A stretch of DNA of 64,000 nt from Phoenix dactylifera (GCF_009389715.1 NW_024067689.1:1240001-1304000); one strand, 5' to 3'. Shown: positions 48,351 through 60,083, numbered from the stretch's first letter. Program-made: numbers and translations. The notes: generated by a model from the letters alone, not told the origin.

Positions 48351-49050
48351 CCCTCGAGCTCGGCTCGGGATGCCTTGCGGCATCAACGGGGACCAAGGAA
48401 GAGCATCCCCATCTACAAGATTTTATAAGTACGCCTCTGATCTGAGTGGGAGGCTTCTACAAAGGCATCTCTCGAGCTCGGCTCGGGATGCCCTGCAACG
48501 TCAACGGGGAACCAAGGAAGAGTACCCCCGTCCGCAGGATTCTATAAGTACGCCTCCGATCTGAGCGGGGGGCATCTACAAAGTTATCTCTCGGGCTCGG
48601 CTCGGAATGCCATGCGGCGTCAACGGAGAGCCAAGGAAGAGCACCCCCGTCCGCAGGATTCTATAAGTATGCCTCTGATCTAAGTGGGGGGCATCTACAA
48701 AGTCATCCCTCGAGCTTAGCTCGGGATGCCCTGCGGCGTTAACGGAAAGCCAAAGAAGAGCACCCCCGTCTGCAGAATTCTATAAGTACGCCTCTGATCT
48801 GAGTGGGGGCATCTACAAAAATCATCTCTCGAGCTCAGCTCGGGATGCCTTGCGGCGTCAACGAGGAGCTAAGGAAGAGCACCCCCATCCGCAGGATTCT
48901 ACGAGTACGTTTCTGATCTAAGTGGGGGGCATCTATAAAGTCATCCCTCAAGCTTGGCTCGGGATGCCCTACAGTGTCAACGGGGAGCCAAGGAAGAGCA
49001 CGCTCGTCCGCAGGATTCTACAAGTACGCCTCTGATCTGAGTGGGGGGGG
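48350..49050. repeat. Tandem array B, 118-119-bp unit, about six copies
   Basis: The landmark ctcggratgcc recurs at 48364, 48482, 48601, 48720, 48839 and 48958. Units also share aaggaagagcaccccc and tctataagtacgcctctgat. It abuts array A on the left and a 13-base G run before array C on the right. The unit is not a multiple of three. Confidence 0.95.
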
Positions 49051-49084
49051 GGGGCAACTGCAGGGTTCGTTTAAATCTTGTATA

Positions 49085-49915
49085 GATGTCTATCCCCAAG
49101 TTCATTATTATTCCCGAGTTGGCATTGTCCCTCAAGCAGATTTCTAATTTCGAGCTGGCGTCAGCCCTCGAGCGGATTTCTACTCTCGGGTAGATGCTTA
49201 TCCCCGAGTTCATTATTATTCTCGAGTTGGCGTTATCCCTTGGGCGGATTTCTAATCTCAAGTTGGCGTCAACCCTCGAGCGGATTTCTACTCTCGGATA
49301 GATACTTATCTCCGAGTTCATTATTATTTCCAAGTTGGCGTTGTCCCTCGGGCAGATTTCTAATCTCGAGCTGGCGTCAGCCCTCGAGCGGATTTCTACC
49401 CTCGGGTATATGCTTATCCCCGAGCTCATTAGTATTCCCGAGTTGGCGTTCTCTCTCTGGCGGATTTCTAATCTCGAGCTGGCGTCAGCCCTCGGGCGGA
49501 TTTCTACTCTCGGGTCGATGCTTATCTCGAAGCTCGTTATTATTCCCGAGTTGGCATTGTCCCTCGGGCGGATTCCTAATCTCGAGCTGGCGTTAGCCCT
49601 CGAGCGGATTTCTATTCTCGGGTGGATGCTTATCTCCGAGCTCATTATTATTTCCGAGTTGGCGTTGTCCCTCGAACGGATTTCTAATCTCAAGCTGGCG
49701 TCAGCCCTCGAGCAGATTTCTACTCTCGGATAGATGCTTATCCCCGAACTCATTATTATTTCCGAGTTTGCATTATCCCTCGGGCGGATTTCTAATCTCG
49801 AGCTAGCGTCAACCCTCGAGCGGATTTCTCCTCTCGGGTAGATGCTTATCCCCGAGCTCATCTGTATTCTTGAGTTGGCGTCGACCCTCGGGCGGGCTTG
49901 TATCCTTAAGCTAAT
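49085..49915. repeat. Tandem array C, 108-bp unit, eight copies
   Basis: The landmark gatgcttatccccgag recurs at 49085, 49193, 49301, 49409, 49517, 49625, 49733 and 49841, exactly 108 bp apart. Each unit has two half-related 'ctcgagcggatttctaatct' parts. Because 108 is a multiple of three, frames of 172 (plus) and 294 (minus) codons stay open, giving 36-residue repeats; these are consequences of the array, not demonstrated genes. Confidence 0.96.
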
Positions 49916-50305
49916 CTCCAGTCAGTTTCTTCCTTCTCCGATTTCGGCCTCCTGGGCAGGGCCCAAAGCGGCCCGCACTATTAGACAAAGAGTTACAAGC
50001 TCGCCCTATGTGAAGTTTATCTTCGAATCGGAGGTATATGCCGAGCCCGAAGACCTCTGCAAATGCCAAATGCGGCTCCTACTATGTGAGATAGGCCTGG
50101 ACCTAGGTTACGCAGTTCGAATCTCTATATCCGAGCATGAAACGGGACGAGCTCAAACACTTAATTAAGGTCGCGACATGCTGAAAGAAATACGGACTTC
50201 ATTGATAGCAAAGGCCGCAGGCTAAATACAAGGGTGCCCTACCTTGAGGTTGGGCTAACTACAAAAGGCTCGAACGGCTGATTTTACAAAAATAAAAACA
50301 AAAGG

Positions 50306-52609
50306 TTAATTGACGTGGACGACTTCCACGTTGGCGTCAGGTGTGGCCTCCATCCTAGTCGCAACCTCAGAAGCGCCATCCCCGCTAACCTCAGAGGCAA
50401 CCTCAGCTCCAGCGCTGGCATCGGGAATGGCTACTGATTCCATCCCGGCGGGGGCTTCGGCGGTGATCTCCTGCCTGAATTCGGTACTGGCTTCCGCAGT
50501 GTCTCCGTCCGCCTCAGCAGCTCCATCCAAGTTTGGCTTAAGGCTGCTAAGGTTGACTCCAGGGCAGAACTGCTGGACTTGGAGGCGACAATTATCAAAG
50601 CCTTGGACCATGGTAGCAGCAACCCCTTCCGCCAGTTCGGCGAAGTACTCCTCTGACTAACGAAACTTCTCGACGGCCTCACGAGCGGATGACTCCATTA
50701 GATTCTCGAGCCGCCCGATTTTCAGTTCCCGTTCCTCCGCTTCGTCCTGAAGTCTAACCAGAGCGGCTTCGAGCTCAGAGTTGCAGCTTGCAGCAGAGAA
50801 GCGAGCCCGGGAATGCTCGGCCTCCATATCTTGGACTGGGCGAGCCTGTCTTTTATCGAGACTTTGGTTGTTCATACCTTCTTCTTGGCCTTTCGAAGCC
50901 GCTGCGAGGCGACTGTAGCCTTCTCCTCGGCCTCGCGCCGCTGCCGCTCGACGGCTGCCACCCGTTCCTCGGCCTCTTGCTGTCGCTGTGCAGCAGTTGC
51001 CGCCTAGGCCTTGGCCTCCTGCTCTTGGAGCTCGGCACGCTCCATCCTCGACCTTAGCGCCCTTAGCTCTTCCCGGTCCGCGAGCATGCTGGACATTAGC
51101 CTGTCGACCACATGAAGAGACTGGCACGAAAAGATAAAGTGTCAACAAAAGCCGAGCATTCACAAAGAAAACAAATAAGGAATGGAAGAACCGCGTTACT
51201 CACCCGCACGCTTGCTGAGTAAACGTGATGGATGAGGTTGCCAAGGTCCTCTTCCATCCGTGCACGGTCGCACGGGAGCATGATGCTGCGCACGAGCCCT
51301 CGAGCAACGTCTCCAGACTCGAGGGTTGAATCGCCCTTAGGCACGCGACGTTGATGCCGCAATTGCTCCCCGCCGGACTCGAAAAACATGGGCTCGACCC
51401 TTACTAAGGCCGGAACCTCGGAGAAGGTCGCAGCCTCGGCACACGATGGGACCGTGGGGGGAACTGAAGTGTTGGGCCTACTCCCCAGCTTGGGATTTGA
51501 TCCAAATGGCTGGGCAATTTCTCCGATCTCTGGGACTTGGTCGGCAAGTGCGACCGCCGCTTGGTCCGAAGAATCCCTTCCAGCCGTCGACTGGGACACC
51601 TTGGCCTTTACCGCAAGGACTTGGCCGAGTCCAACCCGAGCAGGGGTGGCGATCTCTAGCTCTCCCCGCTCAGTCTCGAGGCTGGGGGCAACTCTTGTTT
51701 CTTCGGCCTCCCCTCAGGCCAGACCCCTTCGAGGGCGGCTTGCTTCTTCCTGTACGTAGCCATCAGCGTATTGGTGCTGAAGATCATCCCTGCAATGTCT
51801 GGAGACAAAAGGTCTTATCAGAATCCGGCATAAAAAGAAAGAAGAAAAAGCTAAACACTCTTACCCTCGGGACGAGTTGGGCTCAAACCAAGATTCACTA
51901 AAGCCTCCTCGCTGAGCAGGTCAGGGAGCCGAGGAGTTTCTTTCAGTCCAAGCAAACTATCTAAGACCCCCTGCTCGAGCTGCGACAATTGCGGGAGCCT
52001 ATTATTCGCCGAAGCCAGCGGAAAGCTCCAGGTCAGATTAAATCCCCACGATTGCTTGGAGGAAATAAAGAAAAAGTTATCCTTCCATCCGCGGATGGAA
52101 GTGGGCATGTCCCCAAACAGCTTGCGGCCTCCTCGAGGGGAGAAGTACCACCACCCTTTATCCATAGCGTTGCTTTTTAATATAAAGCAACTCCTGAAGA
52201 TATTCATCAAGGGGGACAGACCATGTGCTAGACAAAGGGCGAGGAAGCCGATGATTATTCTCCATAAGTTCGGGGCGAGCTGTGCATGCACCAGGCCATA
52301 GGCCGTCAAGAGCTCCTCCACGAATCCGTGCAAAGGAAACTTCAGCCCTGCGTAGAGCGTATCTACATACCCTCCGACCTAACCACTAGGTGGGTTGGTG
52401 ACTCACCCTCCGAGGTCTGGGAGCTCGAGGATGAACTCCAGAGGAATGAAGAATCGGGCTTGGATCGAGCCTAGATCCTCGTCACTCATGAGCGAGCCGG
52501 TTCCATACGGGCTCGGGCCCACCTCGAGCTCAACCTCCCCCACATCGGAAGAGGCCTGAGCTCGCGACGGACCTACATCGAACATCGATGCTCTCGTCGG
52601 CGAATCCAT
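50306..52609 (-). pseudogene. Antisense ORF of the Gypsy/TAT-like element (putative gypsy-type transposon domain)
   Basis: Read on the minus strand from ATG 52609 (MDSPTRASMFDVGPSRAQAS). The first block contains IPLEFILELPDLGG, PLHGFVEELLTAYGLVHAQL, APNLWRIIIGFLALCLAHGL and GWWYFSPRGGRK. I know this pattern from the family annotated as putative gypsy-type transposon (Transposase_28). Two stops interrupt it near 52403 and 52380. A donor-like GAGG|GTAAGAG at 51864 and an acceptor CTCCAG at 51799 suggest an intron, followed by DIAGMIFSTNTLMATYRKKQ. Later parts (51160-50660) are Glu/Lys/Ala-rich and coiled-coil-like (ELEAALVRLQDEAEERELKI). Stops and frame changes make it non-functional. Its role in intact relatives is not known. 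Confidence 0.7.
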
Positions 52610-53439
52610 TGCCTTGGTCTTAGGGTTACAAAAAGGGAGAAAATGAAAGACTCTCCGAGCGACCAAAAGAAGGGATGAAATAACTACCCAAAAGCTCACC
52701 GAAAAAGATGATCAGAAAAAGAAAGAGAATGACCACCGGGAGGTGAAAGTAGCACCCGATGCGAAGGTTGGCGAAAAGCTCCCAGAGCGCCTGGAAGAAA
52801 GCTTGAACACTACGGCAATGGCGACTGAGAGAAGAGGACTAGGAGCGGGAGAGGATCAAGCAACGATCCTAGGGCCCCCATCTCAGGCCTTATATATAGC
52901 CTGCTACAGCGGCTCTGATTGAGTAGCCTGAATGATTAGACGAGCCGGGGTTCGCCATGTGGCAGGCCTCAAAATACCCTCAACAAAATCTTTCTGAATC
53001 GCCGCACTAAATGTTGATCATTATAGAGGGCACTCCGAAGATCGAAATGTTGATGGCTAGCCTCTTGCATTCCATCAGGCGAGACACTTCGGTGAAGGAA
53101 ACATTAATGGCCGGCTTCTTGCATTCCGCCAGACGAGATACTTCAGGGGACGGGGTATTAATGATCAACCCCTTTCGATTCCATTCCGGTAGCCCCTCAC
53201 AAAAGGATGCCTACGTGAAACACCAAAAAGCTCCCACGACGGATCCTACTCAGAAAAATGCCGCAGCTCAAGTCACCCAAGCTCGACGCAGAGCTCCCAG
53301 CCATAAAATGTGCCGAGGCATATCCAGCTCGGTACGCACCTCTTCTTGAACACTGGGCTGAAGTGCTGGATGATCAATAGTCCGGCTACTTCCATCGCCC
53401 GAGCTGAAGGGTAACTCGATCTCGGAAGTGGGGGGCAAA

Positions 53440-54310
53440 TGATGGGAGGTGAAATGGATCGTCCAGCCCACGGCTAAAAGGCCACCCAGTCTTGGCTTAA
53501 TAAATGCCAACACCGACCGGTTGAATCCTCGGTCCGGCCCAAAGCCAGCTCGGCTTCGAATTCCGCCAAAAGCTCCATTGGCTTCGGATATTCGCCGACT
53601 CCTCCGACCAAGTTCGGGGCATCTCCAATATTCGCCGACCCGCCCCGACCGAGCTCGGGGCGCCCACTCCAGTAATACTCCCCGACCCTCAAGCTCGGGG
53701 CGCTCCACCGGGCACACTTCGGAACACGAGGAGCAGAGCTGCCCTCAGCACCCGTCTGACCGACCTCGCCAAATGCATGATGCGACCTCTCAACGAGCTC
53801 GGTCTCGCCATCAACCGCACCCATGTGTGTGCCTATATTCTCCTACGTGGCCGTACATTACAACACCACCATGCCACGCCTCCATAGCTGGCCCTTAACA
53901 GTCAAAGGACGGCACCATGACTACTCCGGCCATACCCTGCTGTGATTGTCAATACCTTACCATTCTCGAGAATGGACAGCACCACACGCTACCAACCAAC
54001 CTTAGTTGCGCGCCATTCGGCTCAGAGCCACGCTCCCTCATGATGAGGGCGGATAGTGCCTCTGCCATCTGAGCCTCTCCTTCAGGACTATAAATAGCCC
54101 GGTCAAGTACTTCTAAGGGACTTTATTGGCTAGACCAAATTTACCCCACTCTAACTTGATCGTCGGAGGGTCCTCACCGGAAACACCAATGAGACTTTTT
54201 GCAGGTCCGTCGCCGTCATGCAGGAGGTGGCCCTCGTCTTCTTCCAACCACCGGCGGCTCCCTCGACTCCTCCGACGTGGTCATCCTCGGGCCAAATTTG
54301 AACCACAACA
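53440..54310 (+). repeat. 3' LTR of the Gypsy/TAT-like element
   Basis: An 871-bp repeat beginning tgatgggaggtgaaatggat and ending gaaccacaaca, about 90% like the 5' LTR by eye, including the TATAAATAG near 54090. Confidence 0.93.
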
Positions 54311-54468
54311 CATGTAATGCTCGCCTTCGTTCCCTTATAAATTGCATGTTACTTGAGCTCACTTGAATCTCATTCTCGAATGGCATAGAAATAGAGATTG
54401 ATCATTACCTGTAGGATGGTCCGCAAGTAGGCTAGCGCAATAACTGTAAATGATTTTATTATGTGCAG

Positions 54469-54563
54469 TTGAAGCTCTGGCAGTTCCACATGTGGTTGCT
54501 GCTGTTGTCCAGTCACCCCCGAGACTAACTTTTTCTCTTAATTCTCTTCAGTTGCACATTTGA
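54469..54563 (+). CDS. Possible terminal exon, unidentified
   Basis: An acceptor-like tttattatgtgcag ends at 54468 and is followed by a 31-codon open stretch (EALAVPHVVAAVVQSPPRLT) ending at TGA 54561-54563. It could be the last exon of a gene whose earlier part lies left of the Gypsy/TAT-like insertion, or chance. No upstream exon was recognised. Confidence 0.2.
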
Positions 54564-57457
54564 TGAGGTAATGTCAGTCCATTTTTCAGACAGATAGATC
54601 ATAATTATTGTTCTTTTATTGTCATTTTAGCAACTTGTATCAGTCGATGTCGAACATGACAAAAGACCTTTAACAGTTGCTTATGATTATTATTTTTAGT
54701 CCAAATTGCAACATAAAGCTGTTTAAATCTGACACTTTTGAGATTGTAAGAGGCATTATATCAACAACAAATGGTTTTATTAGTTTTCTTCAAAATATCG
54801 GACTACTGACCTAATGTTGCTTAGAAACAATAGATAATTGTGATGGAGGCTTCATAGTTAGACCTAGCTGAATCTTATCAGATGGACTAATCTGCAGCTG
54901 CCTGGATTAGAAGAATTAAACTCTGCAGTTCTTAGCTATAGGTATCACTGTTGTGGGCAAGAAATAAGTGGCATTGGATGGTGAGAATGCAACATCAAGC
55001 CTTTAACCCTTCTATTTTTTCAAAGATATTGAATAATATTGTCAGTTATCTATTTTTTTAAGTTAAATTTCATCAAGATAACCGAAGAAGGGCTCCATAA
55101 ATGAAACTAACATGAGCAAGGAGGTGAAGTGCATGCAGCAAGGGCCACAAGAAGACCCTCTCTTGATCGAAGGAAAGCAAGATGCGGTACGAGTCATGCA
55201 TGCATGCGACCTTCAAGAGATTGAATAGTTTCTCCAAGATATCTTTCATAAAGAGGAGGTGGTTAAACTTTGCACCGGCTTAATGGAGACCGTCATAATC
55301 CGTCGCTACTTTTAGTTGCATGCCCGTTGAGGAAGATGAATCATGCCTAAAAGCTGCACGGCTATAATTAGTTGCATGCCTACTGAGGAAGAAAATCTTA
55401 TCTAAAAGCGAAATTTCGCTTTTATAAAACCTATCCAGTACAATGGATCCGCCAGTCTTCTTTTTTTTTTGTCAGATCAATTAATTATCCGTTGTATGTA
55501 CCACACTCACGCATTTAACATGGGACAGATGTGACAGCAAAGTGCTAAGTGAGATGCATTTTGAAATTATTTTGGGGAGGCCATGGTTGACAGAATAAAA
55601 TATTTTTGTATTTCCTTTTGATATCATAGTATGTATGCTGTTTAATAAACTAGCTGCGATTTGGAGGTGTGCACTAAATGCCTAACGGGTTAAAAATGAG
55701 GACGATCCTAAAAATTTTTGTCAAAATATTTTTTTTCTAAAATTTTGATTGAAAATTTGATTTTTGAAAATATGATACCTGTAAAAATGATTCTAGCATG
55801 CTTGGTCGACTATAAAAAAAATGGTGCAATTTAGAGTGGCTTATATTTGATTGATTATCTACTTTTTCTAAAAAATTATGTGAAATATTTATTATATTCT
55901 TAATAAAAAAAATTTATTTATGGATTTTAATGGCTTAAGAGTAGTTTTGGAAAAAAAAATCAATTTCTAGCTGGTGGAAAATTAGATTTTTCATGTCTCT
56001 CATGGGTTTATCTTATTTCCATAAAAATGCTACTTTTTCATCTTACTCATTTGGAAACTCCAGCCAAACTAGAGGTCTTTCTTCATTTTTCTATTGACCA
56101 TACTTACTTTCCTTCTTTTTTCATGAACTAAACGAGTTCTTAATGTATAAGACTGCATTCAAGCAGATAGGTGAGAATATATCCATCCACTAGCATTGGC
56201 ATGCAAAATCCCTCCTTATGTTTGGTAAACCTACTAATCTCATGATTAGATATGACAATTTTGTACCTGTTCTCAACACATGTTCAAAACTCTGGTCTTA
56301 AAAGTAAAGTTAGTTTCCAGTGCCATCTAGCAACATATTTCGTGTTAGCATTGGGCTAATTTGGCAGTTCAGCATCTGCCCCTTTGAGATTCTATCCGGA
56401 CACCAATAAAACCCCTACAAAATACCTATGCATGCAATGAGAGCAGTTAAAAAAAATTGATAGCTCAAATATAAATATAATTAGGATATTAGGTGATTTG
56501 TAGCTCAAATCTTATCAATATTTATAGAGTTCTATGGCAATACTAATAGCTAAAGTTAAACATTTAAGTAATTTATCTTCTTGTGGATTTGGTTGATGTT
56601 CCTTCATGCCTCTATGCTGATATCGAGCCTTCTGTATCAACTCCTTACAAAGGGATTGAACAATTCATCACTAGATCAATAGAGATGCTGACTAGATTAC
56701 TCTTCTCAGTAATTAGCAATGTGCCGTTTGGTGCCAATTAAAAACTTTTATTGTCCCTTCATGGTGATTTCATCTCCGATCAAATAGGTTTAGCAAACAC
56801 AATTCGAATATTTCACACTTTGGCCCGTTCCGACTGCTATCCATTTTGAAATTTTCAAAATTCATTCCCATTCTCTTAAATCCGCTACTTATCACGTCTC
56901 GTATATGGAACCTACCAGGTTTAGTATTCTCTACCACCTGCACAAAAAATGTAAGAAAATTAACTCATCGCATATCGCCCAAATTGAAAGTATCCAATAT
57001 TTAGACACAACTTGCATTATTTTTGGGTGAAGAATCTTTGATGGCTGACTCAAATCTCTCAAGTCTTGAATTATCAGCTATTAATCTCTTTTCTGAACTT
57101 AATTCAATACTCATCAGCGCACCACCACATTCACAATAAAGAATGGTTTCACGAGAATAGCAATAGCTTCACTAAATCACCTCGAATGCTCCCTGTGCAC
57201 AGGTGCTGCAACTCATAAGAGATGATGCCATCAGTGCATCAATATGAAGGTCTACATATTCTTTTTCAAGACATAAGACAGAAGTAAGTTCAGCCAAAAT
57301 TGGATGAGGGTGTAATTTAAACCCAGGTCATAGATATCCACGTTGGAGAGAAGAACTATATAAATGATGGAGCAGAGCCCCAGACCAATATCTTAGAGAA
57401 ATCTTAGTATACTGATCAACAATTCCCTACCTCCGACTACCAAACTACTCTTAAATC
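54564..57457. other. Spacer with no gene seen
   Basis: AT-rich sequence without coding signal. A short tandem duplication (about 57 bp) around 55313-55413 carries 'agttgcatgcc...gaggaaga...ctaaaagc' twice. Confidence 0.5.
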
Positions 57458-57458
57458 C

Positions 57459-57465
57459 TATAAAA
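57459..57465 (+). promoter_or_regulatory. Probable TATA box of the ATL gene
   Basis: tataaaa in aaatcctataaaaagagacc lies about 320 bp upstream of the ATG at 57784. That would give a leader of about 290 bases. Confidence 0.45.
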
Positions 57466-57783
57466 AGAGACCACAGCCTGAGATGAAAAGGGACAGGAAA
57501 CCATGAGTTGGTTTTCAGGAAGCCCAGCTTTTAAGAGTCCCCTAATTTCGTTACCAAAAAAAATGCTCTAATTTCAGCTGTTGCGGTGGTCCTCCTCCGC
57601 TCCCCGAGACTGATTCCGACGGTTGGGGGGTGTTCTTGATTGATACCCCGCTCTTCTGTATTAAATGCAGTAGCTGAGGAAACCCACCAACCTCGCCCCT
57701 CCAAAAAAAAATCCCCCCGTTTCGCCCACACTTCTCTCCGTCATGCTACAAAACCCCCTTCTTCTCCCCCTCCTCTTCCCAAA

Positions 57784-58452
57784 ATGTCCTTCTCCCCCTC
57801 CTCCGCCGCCGCCGCCGCCACCACCGACGACAACGCCACCGCCGCCGCCTCCCCTCCAACCTCCTCGTCCTCCTTCTTCCTCCAGAACCTCAGCAACCTC
57901 GGCCTCGGCTACGCCATCGCCATCGCCCTCGGCGTCCTTGTCCTCCTCTCCACGGTCCTCCTCGCCTCCTACGTCTGCTGCCGCGCCCGCGCCCGAAGCA
58001 CGAATCCTAACCCTAACGGTGGCGGCGCCGGCGGGAACTCCAACGGCGTCGTGCTGCCCCGCATAATCTTTGTCGCGGAGGAGGAGGAGGACGACGACGA
58101 GGATAACAACGGCGAGGAGGGCGGCCGCGGCGGCCGGGGCTCCGCACCCACCGGGCTGGACCCGGCGGCGATCAGCTCCTACCCGAGGTTCCCGTTCTCC
58201 GCCGCCAAGGGCGGGGAGGCCGTGTGCTCCATCTGCCTCGGGGAGTACCGGGAGGGGGAGATGCTCCGGATGATGCCGGACTGCCGCCACTACTTCCACC
58301 TTCCCTGCATCGACGAATGGCTCCGACTCAACGCCTCCTGCCCCGTTTGCCGCAACTCGCCGATGCCCACACCCGTCTCCACGCCGCTGTCTACCCCGCT
58401 ATCCGAACTCGTCCCGCTTTCCCACTTCGCCGCCGACCGGAGGAGGAGGTGA
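57784..58452 (+). CDS. RING-H2 finger protein, ATL family (ATL67-like)
   Basis: One exon, 222 residues. A Ser/Ala/Thr-rich N-terminus (1-32) precedes a transmembrane helix at about 41-66 (LGYAIAIALGVLVLLSTVLL). Then come a basic stop-transfer (CCRARARS), PRIIFVAEEEE with a long acidic/Gly stretch, the GLD motif (124-126) and the RING-H2 finger: C148, C151, C167, H169, H172, C175, C186, C189, with Trp179 and Pro187 in the usual E2-contact places. The tail PMPTPVSTPLSTPLSELVPL resembles ATL67-type members. ATL proteins are membrane-bound E3 ubiquitin ligases; the substrate is unknown. I chose the ATG at 57784 because the in-frame extension to 57640 is Pro/Lys-rich and would put 48 extra residues before a normal ATL start. 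The single exon is typical of the family. Confidence 0.95.
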   Translation: MSFSPSSAAAAATTDDNATAAASPPTSSSSFFLQNLSNLGLGYAIAIALGVLVLLSTVLLASYVCCRARARSTNPNPNGGGAGGNSNGVVLPRIIFVAEEEEDDDEDNNGEEGGRGGRGSAPTGLDPAAISSYPRFPFSAAKGGEAVCSICLGEYREGEMLRMMPDCRHYFHLPCIDEWLRLNASCPVCRNSPMPTPVSTPLSTPLSELVPLSHFAADRRRR

Positions 58453-59574
58453 TCGCCGTTCACCAGGTTCCTGATCTTGCCATCCGTGTGTAAATTTTAG
58501 GGCTTTCTTCGTTCCTATACCTTTCTGCTTTTTTAATTAGGGAAACAAAAGCCTTGCGGTAGATCTGACAACATGGAGGCGTATGGTGTTTTGTGGCTAA
58601 TTAGGCTTTTAGGATTTCCATAATGCTTGCTGTGTTCAATTGATTAGATTCTTTTTTTTTTCCCTATAGTTTCTTGGCTGTGTGTTAATTCCATCGAAAT
58701 GGATATATATGAAATTTTGGGTCTTATGTGCAAGTTAGTGTGATTATAATGCTCTACTTTTGAAATGCAATGTGGATTTAATATTATAGATGCGTTCTGT
58801 TGTCTGAGTTTGCTCTCTTCTGAATAAATGTGAATGGTAGCCATAAATGTAAGTTTTATATGCTGCGAGATGAATGCCTTCGGAGAGTGTGCCATCTTCA
58901 CTCAAATGGTCCTTGGATATCTTAAGCGCACTTGGGCATTTTGTTCTTGTTGAAATATTGATATTTTTAAGATACCATGGGCCTAAGTATGTGGTCCATG
59001 GGAGCCTCCCCCCTAGATTTATACCGTACAAGCTTATTAGCTTTCCAGCTTAGATAACCAGAAGAGGAGATTGCATATCTTAAATTTAGCCCCACTTCTT
59101 TTGTTGTTAGATGTACATTATACATTGGGGCAAGAAGACTACAGGAGAGAGTAGTTTCCAGGGAAATTTTTGAGTGTTTGCATATTTAGGGTTCATAATT
59201 ATAGGTGTCTTAGTTGCAGCTGTCTCTGCTGTATTTGGTTCCTTTTATCTCTTATGTGATTTCATCAGAATCAAATGCATACTTTGATTCATTTGTTAAA
59301 AAAGAGCAGATGAGAATGAAATTTTGAACATGTATGACAAATTAAATTCTGATACAGAGAAAAGTCTCTGATTCTGCTGTTAATTGCCTACTAAATATGG
59401 CTTGGGTGCTTAGATGACATTGTTTGTTGGATATGCTTTGACAATTGCCACCAAATCCAAAAGCTTAACTTTGGGTTGATTACCTTGTACTCCAATGTAA
59501 TGCCTCCCAACAGCTTCCCTCATCCCTCTCCCCTATCAATGAAAATCCTAATAAAGTCTGTTTCTGAACCAAGA
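58453..59574. other. 3' flank of the ATL gene
   Basis: The first few hundred bases are likely 3' UTR. No other gene is supported. Confidence 0.5.
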
Positions 59575-59582
59575 TTCAAGAT

Positions 59583-60083
59583 TTTACCATGCTGAATAGT
59601 GCCGAACTGACCAGTTCGGGGTATACCGAACTGGAGCAGTCAAAAATCAGCATGATTCAGAACTTTAAACGAAATAAGGCTGGTTCGCTTAAACCTCCCC
59701 TCTCTTGGCTATTAAACAAGCTTGGTTCGAGAAGTCAAGAGAGGCCCCTCCTGCTCACGAACACCACCTACTGTCCGCCCATCTAGCCGGTCGCGAATCG
59801 TGATGGTCTGCCTCCCGCCGCCTCCGGTAAGTCACCCCATCCTCTCCTGCTCCCTCCCTCTCTCCCTCGCTCTTAGTTAGGTTAGGGTTTCCCTTGCCCT
59901 CCCCTTTCGTCCCTCCCTCTTCATTTCTATCTCTCTTCCTCTTTCCTTTTCTCCCTCTCTCTGCCACTTCCTCTCTGGATCTTCGTTTGTTGATATGCCT
60001 CAGAACGGCATGGTACAGACCTGTACCATGCCAAACCGATTGCCGGCCAATACCCTTTCATATACAGGTTTTGGCGAACCTTG
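59583..60083. mobile_element. Possible hAT-type element 5
   Basis: Identical 8-bp flanks ttcaagat (59575-59582 and 60084-60091) enclose 501 bp. The interior has 'ccgaactg/ccagttcgg' words at the left and 'ggcatggtacag/ctgtaccatgcc' inverted words at the right, around a CT-rich leader-like block with a donor-like cctccg|gtaagt at 59827. The terminal inverted repeat itself is weak, so the element call rests on the duplication and architecture. Confidence 0.5.

Larger units (their letters stand above)
45738..54310 (+). mobile_element. Gypsy/TAT-like non-autonomous LTR retrotransposon (TSD CATGT)
   Basis: LTRs at 45738-46557 and 53440-54310 are flanked by identical catgt (45733-45737 and 54311-54315). 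A primer-site-like tggcgctagaggaaggg follows the 5' LTR by three bases, and a polypurine tract gtggggggcaaa abuts the 3' LTR. The interior holds gag remnants (46587-47400), three tandem arrays (47540-49050 and 49085-49915) and a decayed antisense gene (52609-50306). No protease, reverse transcriptase or integrase is visible. The layout matches non-autonomous relatives of the TAT/Grande group, in which an antisense ORF lies before the 3' LTR. Confidence 0.93.

Noticed and set aside
49078..49861. Regular 108-bp spaced repeats, CRISPR-like at first glance
   Set aside because: Whole units repeat with no unique spacers, there are no cas genes, and the DNA is plant nuclear; it is a tandem array inside an LTR element.
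57661..58299. 212-codon minus-strand frame opposite the ATL gene
   Set aside because: Gly/Glu/Val-rich shadow of the Pro/Ser/Ala-rich coding strand; the plus strand has a complete ATL protein.
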